NCBI RefSeq assembly: GCF_900103345.1
Contig: NZ_LT629702.1
Coordinates: forward strand, 5,130,501-5,194,500
From: Pseudomonas azotoformans
Lineage (GTDB): Bacteria; Pseudomonadota; Gammaproteobacteria; Pseudomonadales; Pseudomonadaceae
Reading direction: 5' to 3'
DNA: 64,000 nt
Shown here: piece after piece, positions 1 to 8,861 of the stretch
Layout: each line of letters opens with the position of its first letter
Position numbering within the stretch: the first letter of the stretch is position 1
Made by a program: the position numbers and the translations under genes
Notes under the pieces: model-generated
What the model saw: the letters and a program-made list of their open reading frames with translations, nothing else
The model's database searches: none
Told to the model about the DNA's origin: nothing

Positions 1-600
1 CGCCGCCATGTTCAGCGCGATGAACGGCGAAGCCGCCCGCGGGCTGTGACGGTGCAGCGCGTGGGCGACAAGCTCTTTACCAGTGCCGGATTCGCCGTTG
101 ATCAGCACGGTGATGTTGGAGTGGCTCAAACGCCCGATGGCGCGAAACACTTCCTGCATCGCCGGCGCTTCGCCGATGATTTCCGGGGTGCGGGTCAGGG
201 CCGGTGGGGCTTCCTGGTTCTGCTGTTCCTGGGCGTGCTGGTTGGCGCGCTTGACCAGCGCCACCGCCTCGTCCACGTCGAACGGCTTGGGCAGGTACTC
301 AAAGGCGCCGCCTTGGTAGGACGCGACAGCGCTGTCCAGGTCCGAGTGCGCGGTCATGATGATCACCGGCAGGCGCGGGTGCTGCTCGCGAATCCGCGCC
401 AGCAAGTCCAGGCCACTGGCGCCGGGCATGCGGATGTCGGAGATGATCACGTCGGGCTGCTGGCGCGCCAGGCGGCTCATCACCCCGTCGGCGCTGTCGA
501 AGCTCTGGGTGGTCATGCCTTCCTGTTGCAAGGCTTTCTCGAGGACCCAGCGGATAGAACGGTCGTCATCGACGATCCAGACAGTTTCACTACGGCTCAT
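1..600 (-). CDS. ntrC: NtrC nitrogen response regulator (5' part only)
   Basis: This is the first 200 codons of the nitrogen regulator NtrC; the rest lies beyond the window start. It is a sigma-54 activator that switches on nitrogen-scavenging genes when phosphorylated by NtrB. Visible are a receiver domain (about residues 5-120) with acidic pocket D11-D13 and phospho-acceptor D55 in the context SDIRMPG, a linker, and the start of the AAA+ domain with Walker A GESGTGK at 169-175. The GAFTGA loop and the DNA-binding domain are outside the window. The ATG overlaps the ntrB stop by four bases (ATGA), so the two are translationally coupled. Identification is firm from the domains and the partner gene. 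Confidence 0.96.
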   Translation of the reverse strand, partial: MSRSETVWIVDDDRSIRWVLEKALQQEGMTTQSFDSADGVMSRLARQQPDVIISDIRMPGASGLDLLARIREQHPRLPVIIMTAHSDLDSAVASYQGGAFEYLPKPFDVDEAVALVKRANQHAQEQQNQEAPPALTRTPEIIGEAPAMQEVFRAIGRLSHSNITVLINGESGTGKELVAHALHRHSPRAASPFIALNMAA

Positions 601-1682
601 GTCGATGGGGCTCCTTGTTCCAGGGGCAGGAAGATCGAGAAGGTGGTGTGGCCGGGATGGCTCTCACATTCGATCAGACCCTGGTGCTGGCTGATGATGT
701 TCTGGGTAATGGCCAGGCCCAGCCCGGTACCGTCCGGGCGGCCACTGACCATGGGAAAGAAAATGGTTTCCTGGAGTTCCGCAGGAATCCCCGGGCCGTT
801 GTCGATGATTTCGACCTTGGTCACCAGGCGGTGCCGCACGTGGCCGATGGTGAACTGGCGCAGGGCGCGGGTGCGCAGGCTGATGCGACCCAGGCGCAGC
901 TCATTCTGGCTGCTGATGGCCTGCATCGCGTTGCGCACGATGTTGAGCACCGCCTGGATCATCTGTTCGCGGTCGATCAGAACGTCAGGGATGCTCGGGT
1001 CGTAGTCACGCACCAAGGTGATGCAGCCCTGGCTTTCGGCCTCGACCAGTTGGCAGACGCGCTCCAGCACTTCGTGGACGTTGGTCATCGCCAGGGACGG
1101 CAGCTTGTTGGAGCCGAGCATGCGGTCCACCAGGTTACGCAGGCGGTCGGCCTCTTCAATGATGACGTTGGTGTAGTCCTTGAGGTGTTCCTCTGGCAGT
1201 TCGCGGGCCAGCAATTGCGCCGCGCCGCGAATACCGCCGAGCGGGTTCTTGATCTCATGGGCCAGGCCGCGTACCAGCATCTTGCTGGTTTCCTGTTTGG
1301 ACAGTTGCGCTTCTTCCTTGGTGATGCGCAGCAGGCGATCACGCGGATGCACTTCCAGCAGCAGCAAGGTCGCGCCGTTGCTCAGGATGGGGGTCACGGC
1401 ATAGTCGACGGTCAGCGTCTGGCCGGTGAGGGCGGTGAGCATCGCTTCGCGTTTGGTGAACGGGTGCGCCTGCTCCACCGCCTGGCGCAACGAACTCAAG
1501 GCTTCGGCCGACTCGGTGAACAATTCGCTGATGAACTGCCCATGGCTGCGCTGGCCGCTGATGGCCAGGAGCATCTCCGCCGCCGGGTTCATGTACTCAA
1601 GACGCAAGTCGTCATTGAGCAGGATGGTCGCGGTGGTCAGGTTGTCGAGTAGCAAACGGTGCAGTGCATCGCTGATGGTCAT
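597..1682 (-). CDS. ntrB: NtrB nitrogen sensor histidine kinase
   Basis: A soluble two-component kinase and phosphatase of 361 residues that phosphorylates NtrC under nitrogen limitation and is controlled by PII in enterics. The N-terminal PAS domain spans about 5-115. The dimerisation helix carries the phospho-accepting H142 in the context AHEIKNPLGG. The ATPase domain shows the N box at N251 (VRNAMQ), G1 box DNGPGIP (294-300) and G2 box GTGLGLA. There is no membrane segment, as expected for NtrB. It is the first gene of an ntrBC unit. A candidate sigma-54 promoter (1739-1754) and NtrC box (1882-1898) lie upstream. Confidence 0.96.
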   Translation of the reverse strand: MTISDALHRLLLDNLTTATILLNDDLRLEYMNPAAEMLLAISGQRSHGQFISELFTESAEALSSLRQAVEQAHPFTKREAMLTALTGQTLTVDYAVTPILSNGATLLLLEVHPRDRLLRITKEEAQLSKQETSKMLVRGLAHEIKNPLGGIRGAAQLLARELPEEHLKDYTNVIIEEADRLRNLVDRMLGSNKLPSLAMTNVHEVLERVCQLVEAESQGCITLVRDYDPSIPDVLIDREQMIQAVLNIVRNAMQAISSQNELRLGRISLRTRALRQFTIGHVRHRLVTKVEIIDNGPGIPAELQETIFFPMVSGRPDGTGLGLAITQNIISQHQGLIECESHPGHTTFSIFLPLEQGAPST

Positions 1683-1738
1683 CAGGACCTCTTTTGGAGC
1701 AAGGCGCGGGCTTGAGGCACACGCTGATACAAGGAAAA

Positions 1739-1754
1739 TGCAAAAACCAAACCA
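1739..1754 (-). promoter_or_regulatory. Candidate sigma-54 promoter for ntrBC
   Basis: On the minus strand the bases read TGGTTTGGTTTTTGCA. This has the invariant GG at -24 and GC at -12 with correct sigma-54 spacing, but TTT instead of CAC after TGG. It lies about 57 bases before the ntrB start, with an NtrC-type palindrome about 130 bases further upstream. Autoregulation of ntrBC from its own promoter is the inference. Confidence 0.5.
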
Positions 1755-1881
1755 AGGCTCCGAAAAGAAGCGTGCAAGCCCTGAAATGGGGGTTTAAGGC
1801 GCGAAACTGTGGCGTTCTGCCAGCTTGCTCGGGAAGTTTCGAACCAAAATGGGCTGGACAGGTGGGAAGGGTGCAGCCAGT

Positions 1882-1898
1882 CGCACCAATATAGTGCG
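1882..1898. promoter_or_regulatory. NtrC-binding palindrome upstream of ntrBC
   Basis: CGCACCAATATAGTGCG matches the enteric NtrC consensus geometry GCAC-N7-GTGC with both arms intact. Its distance from the candidate sigma-54 promoter at 1739-1754 is typical of an enhancer site. The rest of the 387-base ntrB/chorismate mutase gap (1683-2069) holds no gene that I can support; its far end is the repeat at 1957-2048. Confidence 0.6.
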
Positions 1899-1956
1899 GA
1901 TTTGTGAAGGTTGTTCAGGAAGGCGACGAAGGCGCAACTGAATGCACTCCGTCCAA

Positions 1957-2048
1957 CTGTGGGAGCGGGCTTGCTCGCGAAGGCGGTGTTTCAGTTAATG
2001 CATCAGGTGACTGACACTCCGCCTTCGCGAGCAAGCCCGCTCCCACAG
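1957..2048. repeat. REP doublet, GCGGGCTTGCTCGCGA family
   Basis: Two inverted copies of a 23-base element with core GTGGGAGCGGGCTTGCTCGC face each other across a spacer of about 45 bases, so the whole unit is palindromic (a REPIN). The same family recurs at 23485-23590 and 44881-44966. It lies just past the stop of the chorismate mutase gene and may act as an RNA-stabilising or terminating hairpin. Confidence 0.85.
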
Positions 2049-2069
2049 TTTTAATTGGGTTTGCAGGCT

Positions 2070-2606
2070 TTAACCTTTGTAGATGCACAGTTCGGCGGTG
2101 GCGCGGATCATTGCCAGTTGGCGCAACGGATCGTTCAGGGGCTCATGCACGGCCTCGGCCACCCACTGCGAGCACTTCGGGTCGGTGCGCTGCGGGGTAA
2201 AGTCAGCCAGTTGCTGCAGCAGGCGTTTTTGCAGTTCATCCAGTTGGGGGCGAATCTGCTTGACCAGATCCGGGCGCGGGTCGTCGGGTGCCTTGCCCTG
2301 GAACTGCCAGTCGGACAGATGGGTGTACTGCACCAGCTTATTGGCCTCGATCTGCGCCGAGAAAAACTGCTCGGCGGCGGCCGGGTCCAGCTTGTAGCTC
2401 GGCGCCTGGGCGACGACGCTGGCAATCACCTCTTGTTCGCGTTTTTTATCTTCTACCGGCTTTTTGCTGTCCCATTTGCTCAGGGCGACCTGGTCGGCGA
2501 TCTCCAGGCGTTCGGCGATGCTGTTGAGCAGCGGCTCCAGGGTGGGCGGCGCAGCACTGGCACTGGCACTGGCGAACAACAGGGCGAACACGAGTCTATG
2601 TTTCAA
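2070..2606 (-). CDS. Secreted chorismate mutase, gamma-AroQ class
   Basis: A 178-residue protein with signal peptide (about 1-19, cleaved after ASASA) that resembles the exported AroQ-gamma chorismate mutases such as the M. tuberculosis secreted enzyme. These convert chorismate to prephenate in the periplasm. The pattern AERLEIADQVALSKW (31-45), then PVEDKKRE, then QIEANKLVQY (85-94) carries the expected active-site residues R33, K44, D53/R56, and Q85 with E87. A C-terminal pair C145/C174 matches the family disulfide. It stands alone between glnA and ntrB. The physiological role of periplasmic chorismate mutase is unsettled. The family call is firm by pattern; activity is not shown. Confidence 0.85.
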   Translation of the reverse strand: MKHRLVFALLFASASASAAPPTLEPLLNSIAERLEIADQVALSKWDSKKPVEDKKREQEVIASVVAQAPSYKLDPAAAEQFFSAQIEANKLVQYTHLSDWQFQGKAPDDPRPDLVKQIRPQLDELQKRLLQQLADFTPQRTDPKCSQWVAEAVHEPLNDPLRQLAMIRATAELCIYKG

Positions 2607-2619
2607 CGAAGATCTCCTT

Positions 2620-2706
2620 GTGGGAGGGGGCTTGCCCCCGATGGTGGAGTGTCAGTGCCAGATGGGCTGGCTGGCACACTGCAATCGGGGGCAAGCCCCC
2701 TCCCAC
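2620..2706. repeat. REP doublet, GGGGGCTTGCCCCC family
   Basis: Inverted copies of GTGGGAGGGGGCTTGCCCCC flank a spacer of about 45 bases. Members of this family also occur at 11331-11421, 18521-18607, 21398-21485, 34734-34809 and 50423-50508. This copy sits directly upstream of the chorismate mutase start, in the gap to glnA. Confidence 0.85.
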
Positions 2707-2797
2707 CTTTTTGATTGGGTTTGCAGGTCTAAAGCAGCGTCAGTCAGAGGCTACCTCATAGTTACGCGAGAATCCGCCGGCCAGCCAAATCCCAGGC

Positions 2798-2827
2798 AAA
2801 AAAAGACCTCCCGAAGGAGGTCTTTTT
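2798..2827 (-). terminator. Rho-independent terminator of glnA
   Basis: Stem GACCTCC / GGAGGTC with loop CGAA. On the minus strand it is followed by a run of T residues (the A tract 2798-2804). It starts about 30 bases after the glnA stop. The flanking T run on the plus strand could make it bidirectional, but no plus-strand gene ends here. Confidence 0.85.
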
Positions 2828-2857
2828 CAGCGCGCTGCGTTAAGCCGCGCTACCGGA

Positions 2858-4264
2858 TCAGCAGCTGTAGTACAGCTCGTATTCCAGTGGGTGTACGAAG
2901 GTGCGAACCTTGATTTCTTCAGCGCTTTTCAGCTCGATGTAAGCGTCGATGAAGTCGTCGCTGAACACGCCGCCTTTGGTCAGGAACGCACGGCCCTTGT
3001 CCAGCTCTTCCAGGGCTTCTTTCAGGCTGCCGCACACTTGTGGGATCTCTTTGGCCTCTTCAGGCGGCAGGTCGTACAAGTTTTTGTCGGCGGCGTCGCC
3101 AGGGTGGATCTTGTTCTGGATACCGTCCAGGCCGGCCATGACCAGGGCAGCGAAGGCCAGGTACGGGTTGGCTGCTGGATCCGGGAAGCGCGCTTCGATA
3201 CGGCGAGCGCGAGGGCTGGACACGTAAGGAATACGGATCGACGCGGAACGGTTGCGAGCGGAGTAGGCCAGCATTACCGGTGCTTCGAAACCTGGGACCA
3301 GACGCTTGTAGGAGTTGGTCGACGGGTTGGTGAAGCCGTTCAGGGCCTTACCGTGCTTGATGATACCGCCGATGAAGTACAGGGCGGTGTCGGACAGGCC
3401 GGCATAACCTTCGCCAGCGAAGGTGTTCTTGCCATCTTTGGCGATGGACAGGTGAACGTGCATACCCGAACCGTTATCGCCGTACAGAGGCTTAGGCATG
3501 AAGGTAGCGGTACGGCCGTAAGCAACGGCAGTGTTGTGTACGCAGTACTTCAGGGTCTGTACTTCGTCAGCCTTGGCCACCAGGGTGTTGAACTTCACAC
3601 CGATTTCGTTCTGGCCGGCAGTGGCCACTTCGTGGTGGTGCACTTCGATGACCAGGCCCATGTCTTCCATGGCGTTGCACATGGAGGTACGGATTTCGTG
3701 GTCGTGGTCGAACGGCGGAACTGGGAAGTAGCCCCCTTTGATACCTGGACGGTGGCCATGGTTGCCGCCTTCAACGTCCTGGTCGGACATCCAGGAGCCT
3801 TGTTCGGAGTAGATCTTGAACATGGAGCCGGAGATGTCGGACTTGAACTTGACCTGGTCGAAGATGAAGAATTCTGGCTCTGGGCCTACGAATACGGTGT
3901 CACCGATACCGGTGGACTTCAGGTATTCCTCGGCACGCTTGGCGATCGCACGTGGGTCGCGGTCGTAGCCTTGCATGGTCGAAGGCTCGATCACGTCGCA
4001 GACCAGGATCAGGGTTGGCTCTTCGGTGAACGGGTCGAGTACGGCAGTGCTGTCGTCCGGCATCAGGATCATGTCGGAGGCTTCGATGCCTTTCCAGCCA
4101 GCGATGGAGGAACCGTCGAACATTTTGCCTTCTTCGAAGAAAGCTTCATCCAGCGCGTCGCGAGCCGGCATGGTCACGTGGTGCTGAGTGCCTTTGGTGT
4201 CCGTGAAGCGCAGATCAATCCATTTAACGTCATGATCTTTGATGAGTTGAACCGACTTCGACAT
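2858..4264 (-). CDS. glnA: Glutamine synthetase type I
   Basis: Makes glutamine from glutamate, ammonia and ATP; it is the core of ammonium assimilation and works as a dodecamer. At 468 residues the length is standard. The start chosen (MSKSVQLI) has GGAGG about six bases upstream; a longer in-frame extension to 4351 is non-coding leader. Visible are the beta-grasp N domain ([11 protein letters not shown]), the DGSSIAGWK segment, the catalytic NGSGMHVH stretch, and the adenylylation site Tyr397 in NLYDLPPEE, so it should be controlled by GlnE. A candidate sigma-54 promoter and an NtrC palindrome precede it, and a clear hairpin terminator follows. Confidence 0.98.
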   Translation of the reverse strand: MSKSVQLIKDHDVKWIDLRFTDTKGTQHHVTMPARDALDEAFFEEGKMFDGSSIAGWKGIEASDMILMPDDSTAVLDPFTEEPTLILVCDVIEPSTMQGYDRDPRAIAKRAEEYLKSTGIGDTVFVGPEPEFFIFDQVKFKSDISGSMFKIYSEQGSWMSDQDVEGGNHGHRPGIKGGYFPVPPFDHDHEIRTSMCNAMEDMGLVIEVHHHEVATAGQNEIGVKFNTLVAKADEVQTLKYCVHNTAVAYGRTATFMPKPLYGDNGSGMHVHLSIAKDGKNTFAGEGYAGLSDTALYFIGGIIKHGKALNGFTNPSTNSYKRLVPGFEAPVMLAYSARNRSASIRIPYVSSPRARRIEARFPDPAANPYLAFAALVMAGLDGIQNKIHPGDAADKNLYDLPPEEAKEIPQVCGSLKEALEELDKGRAFLTKGGVFSDDFIDAYIELKSAEEIKVRTFVHPLEYELYYSC

Positions 4265-4366
4265 AGTGTCCTCCGGGTGGCTTCGGGCTGGGGTAGTGGA
4301 GTTAGCCCTTAGAATGTGGGTGATGCCGGCGCGGATACTCCGCCATGGCAACCTGCCTCACAAGAG

Positions 4367-4382
4367 AGCAAAATGCATGCCA
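4367..4382 (-). promoter_or_regulatory. Candidate sigma-54 promoter of glnA
   Basis: On the minus strand TGGCATGCATTTTGCT fits the sigma-54 consensus TGGCAC-N5-TTGCW, with GG and GC at the correct spacing. It lies about 100 bases before the glnA start and downstream of an NtrC palindrome at 4486-4502, which is the classical glnA arrangement. Confidence 0.75.
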
Positions 4383-4485
4383 GTGCGCCAACATGGGTTT
4401 TCTGCTCCAAAAACGCCCCTATAAAGGTGCATTGCGACAAAAGCCCAAAAATAGCGCACCGCAATGTAGCGCGAAGACGCGTAAA

Positions 4486-4502
4486 TGCACCTCTTTAGTG
4501 CG
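4486..4502. promoter_or_regulatory. NtrC-binding palindrome upstream of glnA
   Basis: TGCACCTCTTTAGTGCG has the GCAC-N7-GTGC geometry of NtrC sites and sits about 105 bases upstream of the candidate sigma-54 promoter. A weaker relative (GCAC-N7-TAGC) lies at 4456-4470. The glnA/thiI gap (4265-4598) otherwise holds only promoter elements. Confidence 0.65.
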
Positions 4503-4550
4503 TTGCGCTTGCGATGCATATTAACTGGTTAAACCTTGAGCGATTTCCGC

Positions 4551-4556
4551 TATAAT
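4551..4556 (+). promoter_or_regulatory. Probable -10 box of thiI
   Basis: A perfect TATAAT lies 43 bases before the thiI ATG. The -35 is weak (GTTAAA at 4528-4533 with a 17-base spacer). The call rests mainly on the -10 hexamer and its position. Confidence 0.4.
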
Positions 4557-4598
4557 CCGCGCCCCCCTTTTTCAGCAGGCCCGGCGCGCGCTGTTTCC

Positions 4599-6053
4599 AT
4601 GAAATTAATCGTTAAAGTCTTCCCCGAGATCACCATCAAAAGCCGACCGGTACGGACGCGTTTCATCCGTCAGTTGGCCAAGAACATCCGTGCCGTGCTC
4701 CGCGATCTGGACCCGGCTGTGGTGGTGAACGGCGTGTGGGACAACCTCGAGCTGGAAACCCGTGTCACCGAGCCTAAAGCCTTGAAGGACATGACCGAGC
4801 GCCTGAGTTGCATGCCGGGCATCGCGCATTTCCTGCAGGTGGATGAGTACCCGCTGGGCGACTTCGACGACATCACCGAGAAGTGCAAGCAGCACTACGG
4901 CAGTGAGCTTGAAGGCAAGATCTTTTCGGTGCGTTGCAAGCGGGCCGGCAAGCACACTTTCAGCTCCATGGACGTCGAGAAATACGTCGGCAGCAAGCTG
5001 CGTCGCGAGTGCGGCGCCGCCGGAATTTCCCTGAAAGCGCCGCAAATTGAAGTGCGCATGGAAATTCGCGACCAACGGTTGTTTGTGATCCACAGCCAGC
5101 ACAACAGCATCGGCGGCTACCCGCTGGGCGCCCTGGAACAGACCCTGGTCTTGATGTCTGGCGGTTTCGATTCCACGGTTGCCGCTTACCAGATCATGCG
5201 TCGCGGCCTGATGAGCCACTTCTGCTTCTTTAATCTGGGCGGGCGTGCACACGAATTGGGCGTGATGGAAGTTGCGCACTTTATCTGGAAGAAGTACGGC
5301 AGCTCCCAGCGCGTGCTATTTGTGAGCGTACCGTTCGAGGAAGTGCTGGGCGAAATTCTCGGCAAAGTCGATAACGGTCATATGGGCGTGGTATTGAAGC
5401 GTATGATGTTGCGCGCTGCCTCGCGGATCGCCGACCAATTGCAGATCGACGCGCTGGTCACCGGTGAAGCGATCTCCCAGGTATCGAGCCAGACGCTGCC
5501 GAACCTGTCGATTATCGATTGCGTTACCGAGAAGCTGGTACTGCGCCCACTGATCGCCAGCCACAAGCAGGACATCATCGACCTGGCAGAAGAAATCGGC
5601 ACCGCCGACTTCGCCAAGCACATGCCTGAGTACTGCGGGGTCATTTCGGTGAACCCCAAGACCCACGCCAAGCGTCACCGCGTGGAGCATGAAGAGAAAG
5701 AATTCGACATGGCGATTCTGGAGCGTGCGCTCGAGAACGCCAAGCTGGTCCCGATCGATCGCGTGATCGACGAACTGGGCCAGGATGTGAAGATCGAAGA
5801 AGTCAGCGAAGCCCTGGCCGGCCAGATCGTCATCGACATCCGTCACCCGGACGCCGCTGAGGATGAGCCGCTGGAAATCGCCGGCATCGACGTACAAACG
5901 TTGCCGTTCTATGCATTGAACGCGCGTTTCAAGGAACTGGATAACAGCCGTCAGTACCTGCTGTATTGCGACAAAGGCGTGATGAGTCGCCTGCATGCCC
6001 ACCATTTGCTCAGTGAGGGGCATGCCAATGTGCGCGTTTATCGACCGAGCTAA
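4599..6053 (+). CDS. thiI: tRNA 4-thiouridine synthase ThiI
   Basis: Transfers sulfur to U8 of tRNAs (4-thiouridine) and, in many bacteria, to ThiS for thiamine thiazole synthesis. It is 484 residues, starting at [11 protein letters not shown]; an in-frame extension upstream crosses the promoter and was rejected. Order of parts: NFLD and THUMP RNA-binding region (1-165), PP-loop ATPase with [11 protein letters not shown], the conserved Cys346 (PEYCGV), and a C-terminal rhodanese domain with persulfide Cys457 (YCDKGVMSR). This is the long, rhodanese-containing form, so it can carry sulfur itself. It diverges from glnA. Confidence 0.96.
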   Translation: MKLIVKVFPEITIKSRPVRTRFIRQLAKNIRAVLRDLDPAVVVNGVWDNLELETRVTEPKALKDMTERLSCMPGIAHFLQVDEYPLGDFDDITEKCKQHYGSELEGKIFSVRCKRAGKHTFSSMDVEKYVGSKLRRECGAAGISLKAPQIEVRMEIRDQRLFVIHSQHNSIGGYPLGALEQTLVLMSGGFDSTVAAYQIMRRGLMSHFCFFNLGGRAHELGVMEVAHFIWKKYGSSQRVLFVSVPFEEVLGEILGKVDNGHMGVVLKRMMLRAASRIADQLQIDALVTGEAISQVSSQTLPNLSIIDCVTEKLVLRPLIASHKQDIIDLAEEIGTADFAKHMPEYCGVISVNPKTHAKRHRVEHEEKEFDMAILERALENAKLVPIDRVIDELGQDVKIEEVSEALAGQIVIDIRHPDAAEDEPLEIAGIDVQTLPFYALNARFKELDNSRQYLLYCDKGVMSRLHAHHLLSEGHANVRVYRPS

Positions 6054-6192
6054 GAGCCCGGGGCTGTTTGCCTGTGGCCTGCGTCACCGGCCCCCCGACT
6101 CTGCCGTCAAGCTGTAACGGCAAGGCCTGACTCTACTGTTAATCGCTGCCACGACCTGTCAGCACACCGAATCCTCTGATCGAGATACACAA

Positions 6193-8013
6193 GTGATCGA
6201 AAATCTACGTAACATCGCCATCATTGCTCACGTTGACCATGGTAAAACCACCCTGGTAGACAAACTCCTGCGTCAATCCGGCACCCTGGAGCGCAACGAG
6301 CTCAACGACGAGCGCGTGATGGACTCCAACGACCAGGAAAAAGAGCGCGGCATTACCATCCTGGCGAAAAACACCGCTATCAACTGGAACGGCTACCACA
6401 TCAACATCGTGGACACCCCGGGCCACGCCGACTTCGGCGGCGAAGTAGAACGCGTAATGTCGATGGTTGACTCCGTTCTGCTGCTGGTTGACGCTCAAGA
6501 CGGCCCTATGCCGCAAACCCGTTTCGTGACCAAGAAGGCCTTCGAAGCCGGCCTGCGTCCGATCGTGTGCATCAACAAGGTTGACCGTCCAGGCGCGCGT
6601 CCGGACTGGGTTCTGGACCAGATCTTCGACCTGTTCGACAACCTGGGTGCCACCGAAGAACAGCTGGACTTCAAAGTCGTCTACGCCTCGGCCCTGAACG
6701 GCATTGCCGGTCTGGAACACACCGACATGGCTGAAGACATGACCCCGCTGTACCAGTCGATCGTCGACAACGTACCTGCGCCGAAAGTAGACCGTGAAGG
6801 CCCGTTCCAGATGCAAATCTCGGCACTGGACTACAACAGCTTCCTGGGTGTTATCGGCGTTGGCCGTATCGCTCGTGGTAGCGTCAAGCCGAACACCCCG
6901 GTTGTTGCTATCGGCGCCGACGGCAAGAAGCGTAACGGTCGTATCCTGAAGCTGATGGGTCACCACGGTCTGCACCGTATCGACGTTGAAGAAGCTTTCG
7001 CTGGCGACATCGTGTGCGTGAGCGGTATGGACTCGCTGTTCATCTCCGACACCCTGTGCCAGCCGGACAACGTCGAGGCGATGAAGCCTCTGACCGTTGA
7101 CGAGCCAACCGTTTCCATGACCTTCCAGGTAAACGACTCGCCTTTCTGCGGTAAAGAAGGCAAGTTCGTGACTTCCCGTAACATCAAGGAACGTCTGGAC
7201 AAAGAGCTGCTGTACAACGTTGCACTGCGCGTTGAAGAAGGCGACTCGGCTGACAAGTTCAAGGTATCCGGCCGTGGTGAACTGCACCTCTCGGTACTGA
7301 TCGAAACCATGCGTCGCGAAGGCTTCGAAATGGGTGTTGGTCGTCCTGAAGTGATCATCCGTCAGGTTGACGGCGTGAAGCAGGAACCGTTCGAAAACGT
7401 CACCATCGACACCCCTGAAGAATCCCAGGGCAAGGTCATGGAAGAGATGGGCCTGCGTAAAGGCGACCTGACCAACATGGTGCCGGATGGCAAAGGCCGT
7501 GTGCGTCTGGAATACAACATCCCTGCTCGCGGTCTGATCGGTTTCCGTAACCAGTTCCTGACCCTGACCAACGGTGCTGGCATCCTGACCTCGATCTTCG
7601 ATCGCTACGACACCATGAAGTCCGGCGACATGTCCGGCCGTCAGAACGGTGTTCTGGTATCGGTAGAAACCGGCAAGGCACTGACCTACTCCCTGGAAAC
7701 CCTCCAGGCGCGTGGCAAGCTGTTCGTTGAACACGGTCAAGAGATCTACAACGGTCAGATCGTTGGTCTGAACAGCCGTGACAACGACATGGGCGTCAAC
7801 CCAACCAAAGGCAAGAAGCTCGACAACATGCGTGCTTCGGGCAAAGACGAAACCATCGCTCTGGTTCCACCTGTTCGCTTCACCCTGGAACAGGCCCTGG
7901 AATTCATCCAGGACGACGAGCTGTGCGAAGTCACGCCTAAGTCGATCCGCCTGCGTAAGAAGATCCTGGACGAAGGCGAGCGTACCCGCGCTGCCAAGAA
8001 AGCCAAGAACTGA
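6193..8013 (+). CDS. typA: Ribosome-associated GTPase TypA/BipA
   Basis: A 606-residue translational GTPase of the EF-G/LepA superfamily that binds 70S ribosomes and helps 50S assembly and stress or cold adaptation. It begins at a GTG. The G domain shows G1 [10 protein letters not shown]2 with RGITI, G3 [10 protein letters not shown] and G4 NKVD. Domain II (about 205-300), domains III and V, and the BipA-specific C-terminal domain follow; the length is normal. It is transcribed alone after thiI and ended by a strong hairpin terminator. Confidence 0.97.
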   Translation: MIENLRNIAIIAHVDHGKTTLVDKLLRQSGTLERNELNDERVMDSNDQEKERGITILAKNTAINWNGYHINIVDTPGHADFGGEVERVMSMVDSVLLLVDAQDGPMPQTRFVTKKAFEAGLRPIVCINKVDRPGARPDWVLDQIFDLFDNLGATEEQLDFKVVYASALNGIAGLEHTDMAEDMTPLYQSIVDNVPAPKVDREGPFQMQISALDYNSFLGVIGVGRIARGSVKPNTPVVAIGADGKKRNGRILKLMGHHGLHRIDVEEAFAGDIVCVSGMDSLFISDTLCQPDNVEAMKPLTVDEPTVSMTFQVNDSPFCGKEGKFVTSRNIKERLDKELLYNVALRVEEGDSADKFKVSGRGELHLSVLIETMRREGFEMGVGRPEVIIRQVDGVKQEPFENVTIDTPEESQGKVMEEMGLRKGDLTNMVPDGKGRVRLEYNIPARGLIGFRNQFLTLTNGAGILTSIFDRYDTMKSGDMSGRQNGVLVSVETGKALTYSLETLQARGKLFVEHGQEIYNGQIVGLNSRDNDMGVNPTKGKKLDNMRASGKDETIALVPPVRFTLEQALEFIQDDELCEVTPKSIRLRKKILDEGERTRAAKKAKN

Positions 8014-8031
8014 GTTAACTCAGGCTGAATG

Positions 8032-8071
8032 AAAAACGCCCCCGGTCGAAAGACCGGGGGCGTTTTTTTTT
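8032..8071 (+). terminator. Rho-independent terminator of typA
   Basis: A GC-rich stem CGCCCCCGGTC / GACCGGGGGCG with loop GAAA, followed by nine T residues. It lies 19 bases past the typA stop. Confidence 0.95.
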
Positions 8072-8075
8072 GCCT

Positions 8076-8189
8076 GATCGTTCCCACGCTCTGCGTGGGA
8101 ATGCCTCTTGGGACGCTCTGCGTACCGCTTTTACCGGCGGACGCGGAGCGTCCTGGGCTGCATTCCCACGCAGAGCGTGGGAACGATCG
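8076..8189. repeat. Palindromic repeat, GATCGTTCCCACGC family
   Basis: A second repeat type. Inverted arms GATCGTTCCCACGCTCTGCG / CGCAGAGCGTGGGAACGATC enclose inner inverted pieces (GGGACGCTCTGCG with CGCGGAGCGTCC). The same structure recurs at 27864-27973 between hutV and hutH1. It lies between the convergent typA and cysteine-cluster genes. Confidence 0.85.
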
Positions 8190-8198
8190 GGCGGTTGA

Positions 8199-8633
8199 TC
8201 AGAACTTGTCGAGGGTCTTGAACTTGGTCTCGCGCACCACTTCCTTCGGCTTGTACGCGCAATACCCCGGACGCGGCCCGATTTTCGGGTGGTTGCGGCA
8301 GGTGTCCGGGCGCTTGTCATAAATAGTGCAGAAGCGCGTCTTACGATCCAGGTACAGGCAGTCGTTGTTGCTCATGCGCTGCAAGGTAAAAATCTCGGAT
8401 TTGGAATTGAAGCGCTCGACGATGCCTTCCTTCTGCAAGCGCTTGGCGATGCTCTTCGGCGGGTCGCCACGCTCGAATTCATCGACGATGCCAATGCGGA
8501 TCAGGTCCTTGATCTTCACTTCGACCGGCAGCGTGCAGCAGCTGGACACGCAACCACCGCACATATGCGCGGAATATTTCTGCCACGTTTCAAGACGGTC
8601 GAGTTCCGCGGCGGCGATCAATTGAGGCTTCAT
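8199..8633 (-). CDS. YkgJ-type cysteine-cluster protein
   Basis: A 144-residue soluble protein of the YkgJ/CxxCxxCC family (zinc- or iron-cluster-binding, function unknown). Cysteines sit at C25, C28, C32 and C33 (CGGCVSSCC), with a second group around DCLYLD, RFCTIYD, PDTCRNHP and GYC. The start chosen is MKPQLIAA, which has GGAA upstream; an in-frame ATG 14 codons earlier is less likely. It is a single gene, convergent with typA. Confidence 0.8.
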   Translation of the reverse strand: MKPQLIAAAELDRLETWQKYSAHMCGGCVSSCCTLPVEVKIKDLIRIGIVDEFERGDPPKSIAKRLQKEGIVERFNSKSEIFTLQRMSNNDCLYLDRKTRFCTIYDKRPDTCRNHPKIGPRPGYCAYKPKEVVRETKFKTLDKF

Positions 8634-8861
8634 CAGGGTTCCAAAAGGTGGGGCTGTGTCCGGGCGCGCGATCATACCGGGATTGGTGATTTTTTGAACA
8701 ATATTTTCTGGGTTTCAGCTCAAAGGCTGATCGGGCACGACCCCTGCATCTAATTCACGCAACGATGAATGAGTTAAAAAACTGCCGAACCAGCGCGTCT
8801 ACCGTCTGTCAGACCGTCTAGGCTCTAGCAACTCCTTCTATCTCGCCCGAGGTCGCAATTG

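Noticed and set aside
8076..8189. Palindromic repeat considered as an insertion-sequence end or attachment site
   Set aside because: No transposase or integrase gene is nearby, and the same structure recurs at 27864-27973, so it is a dispersed palindromic repeat.
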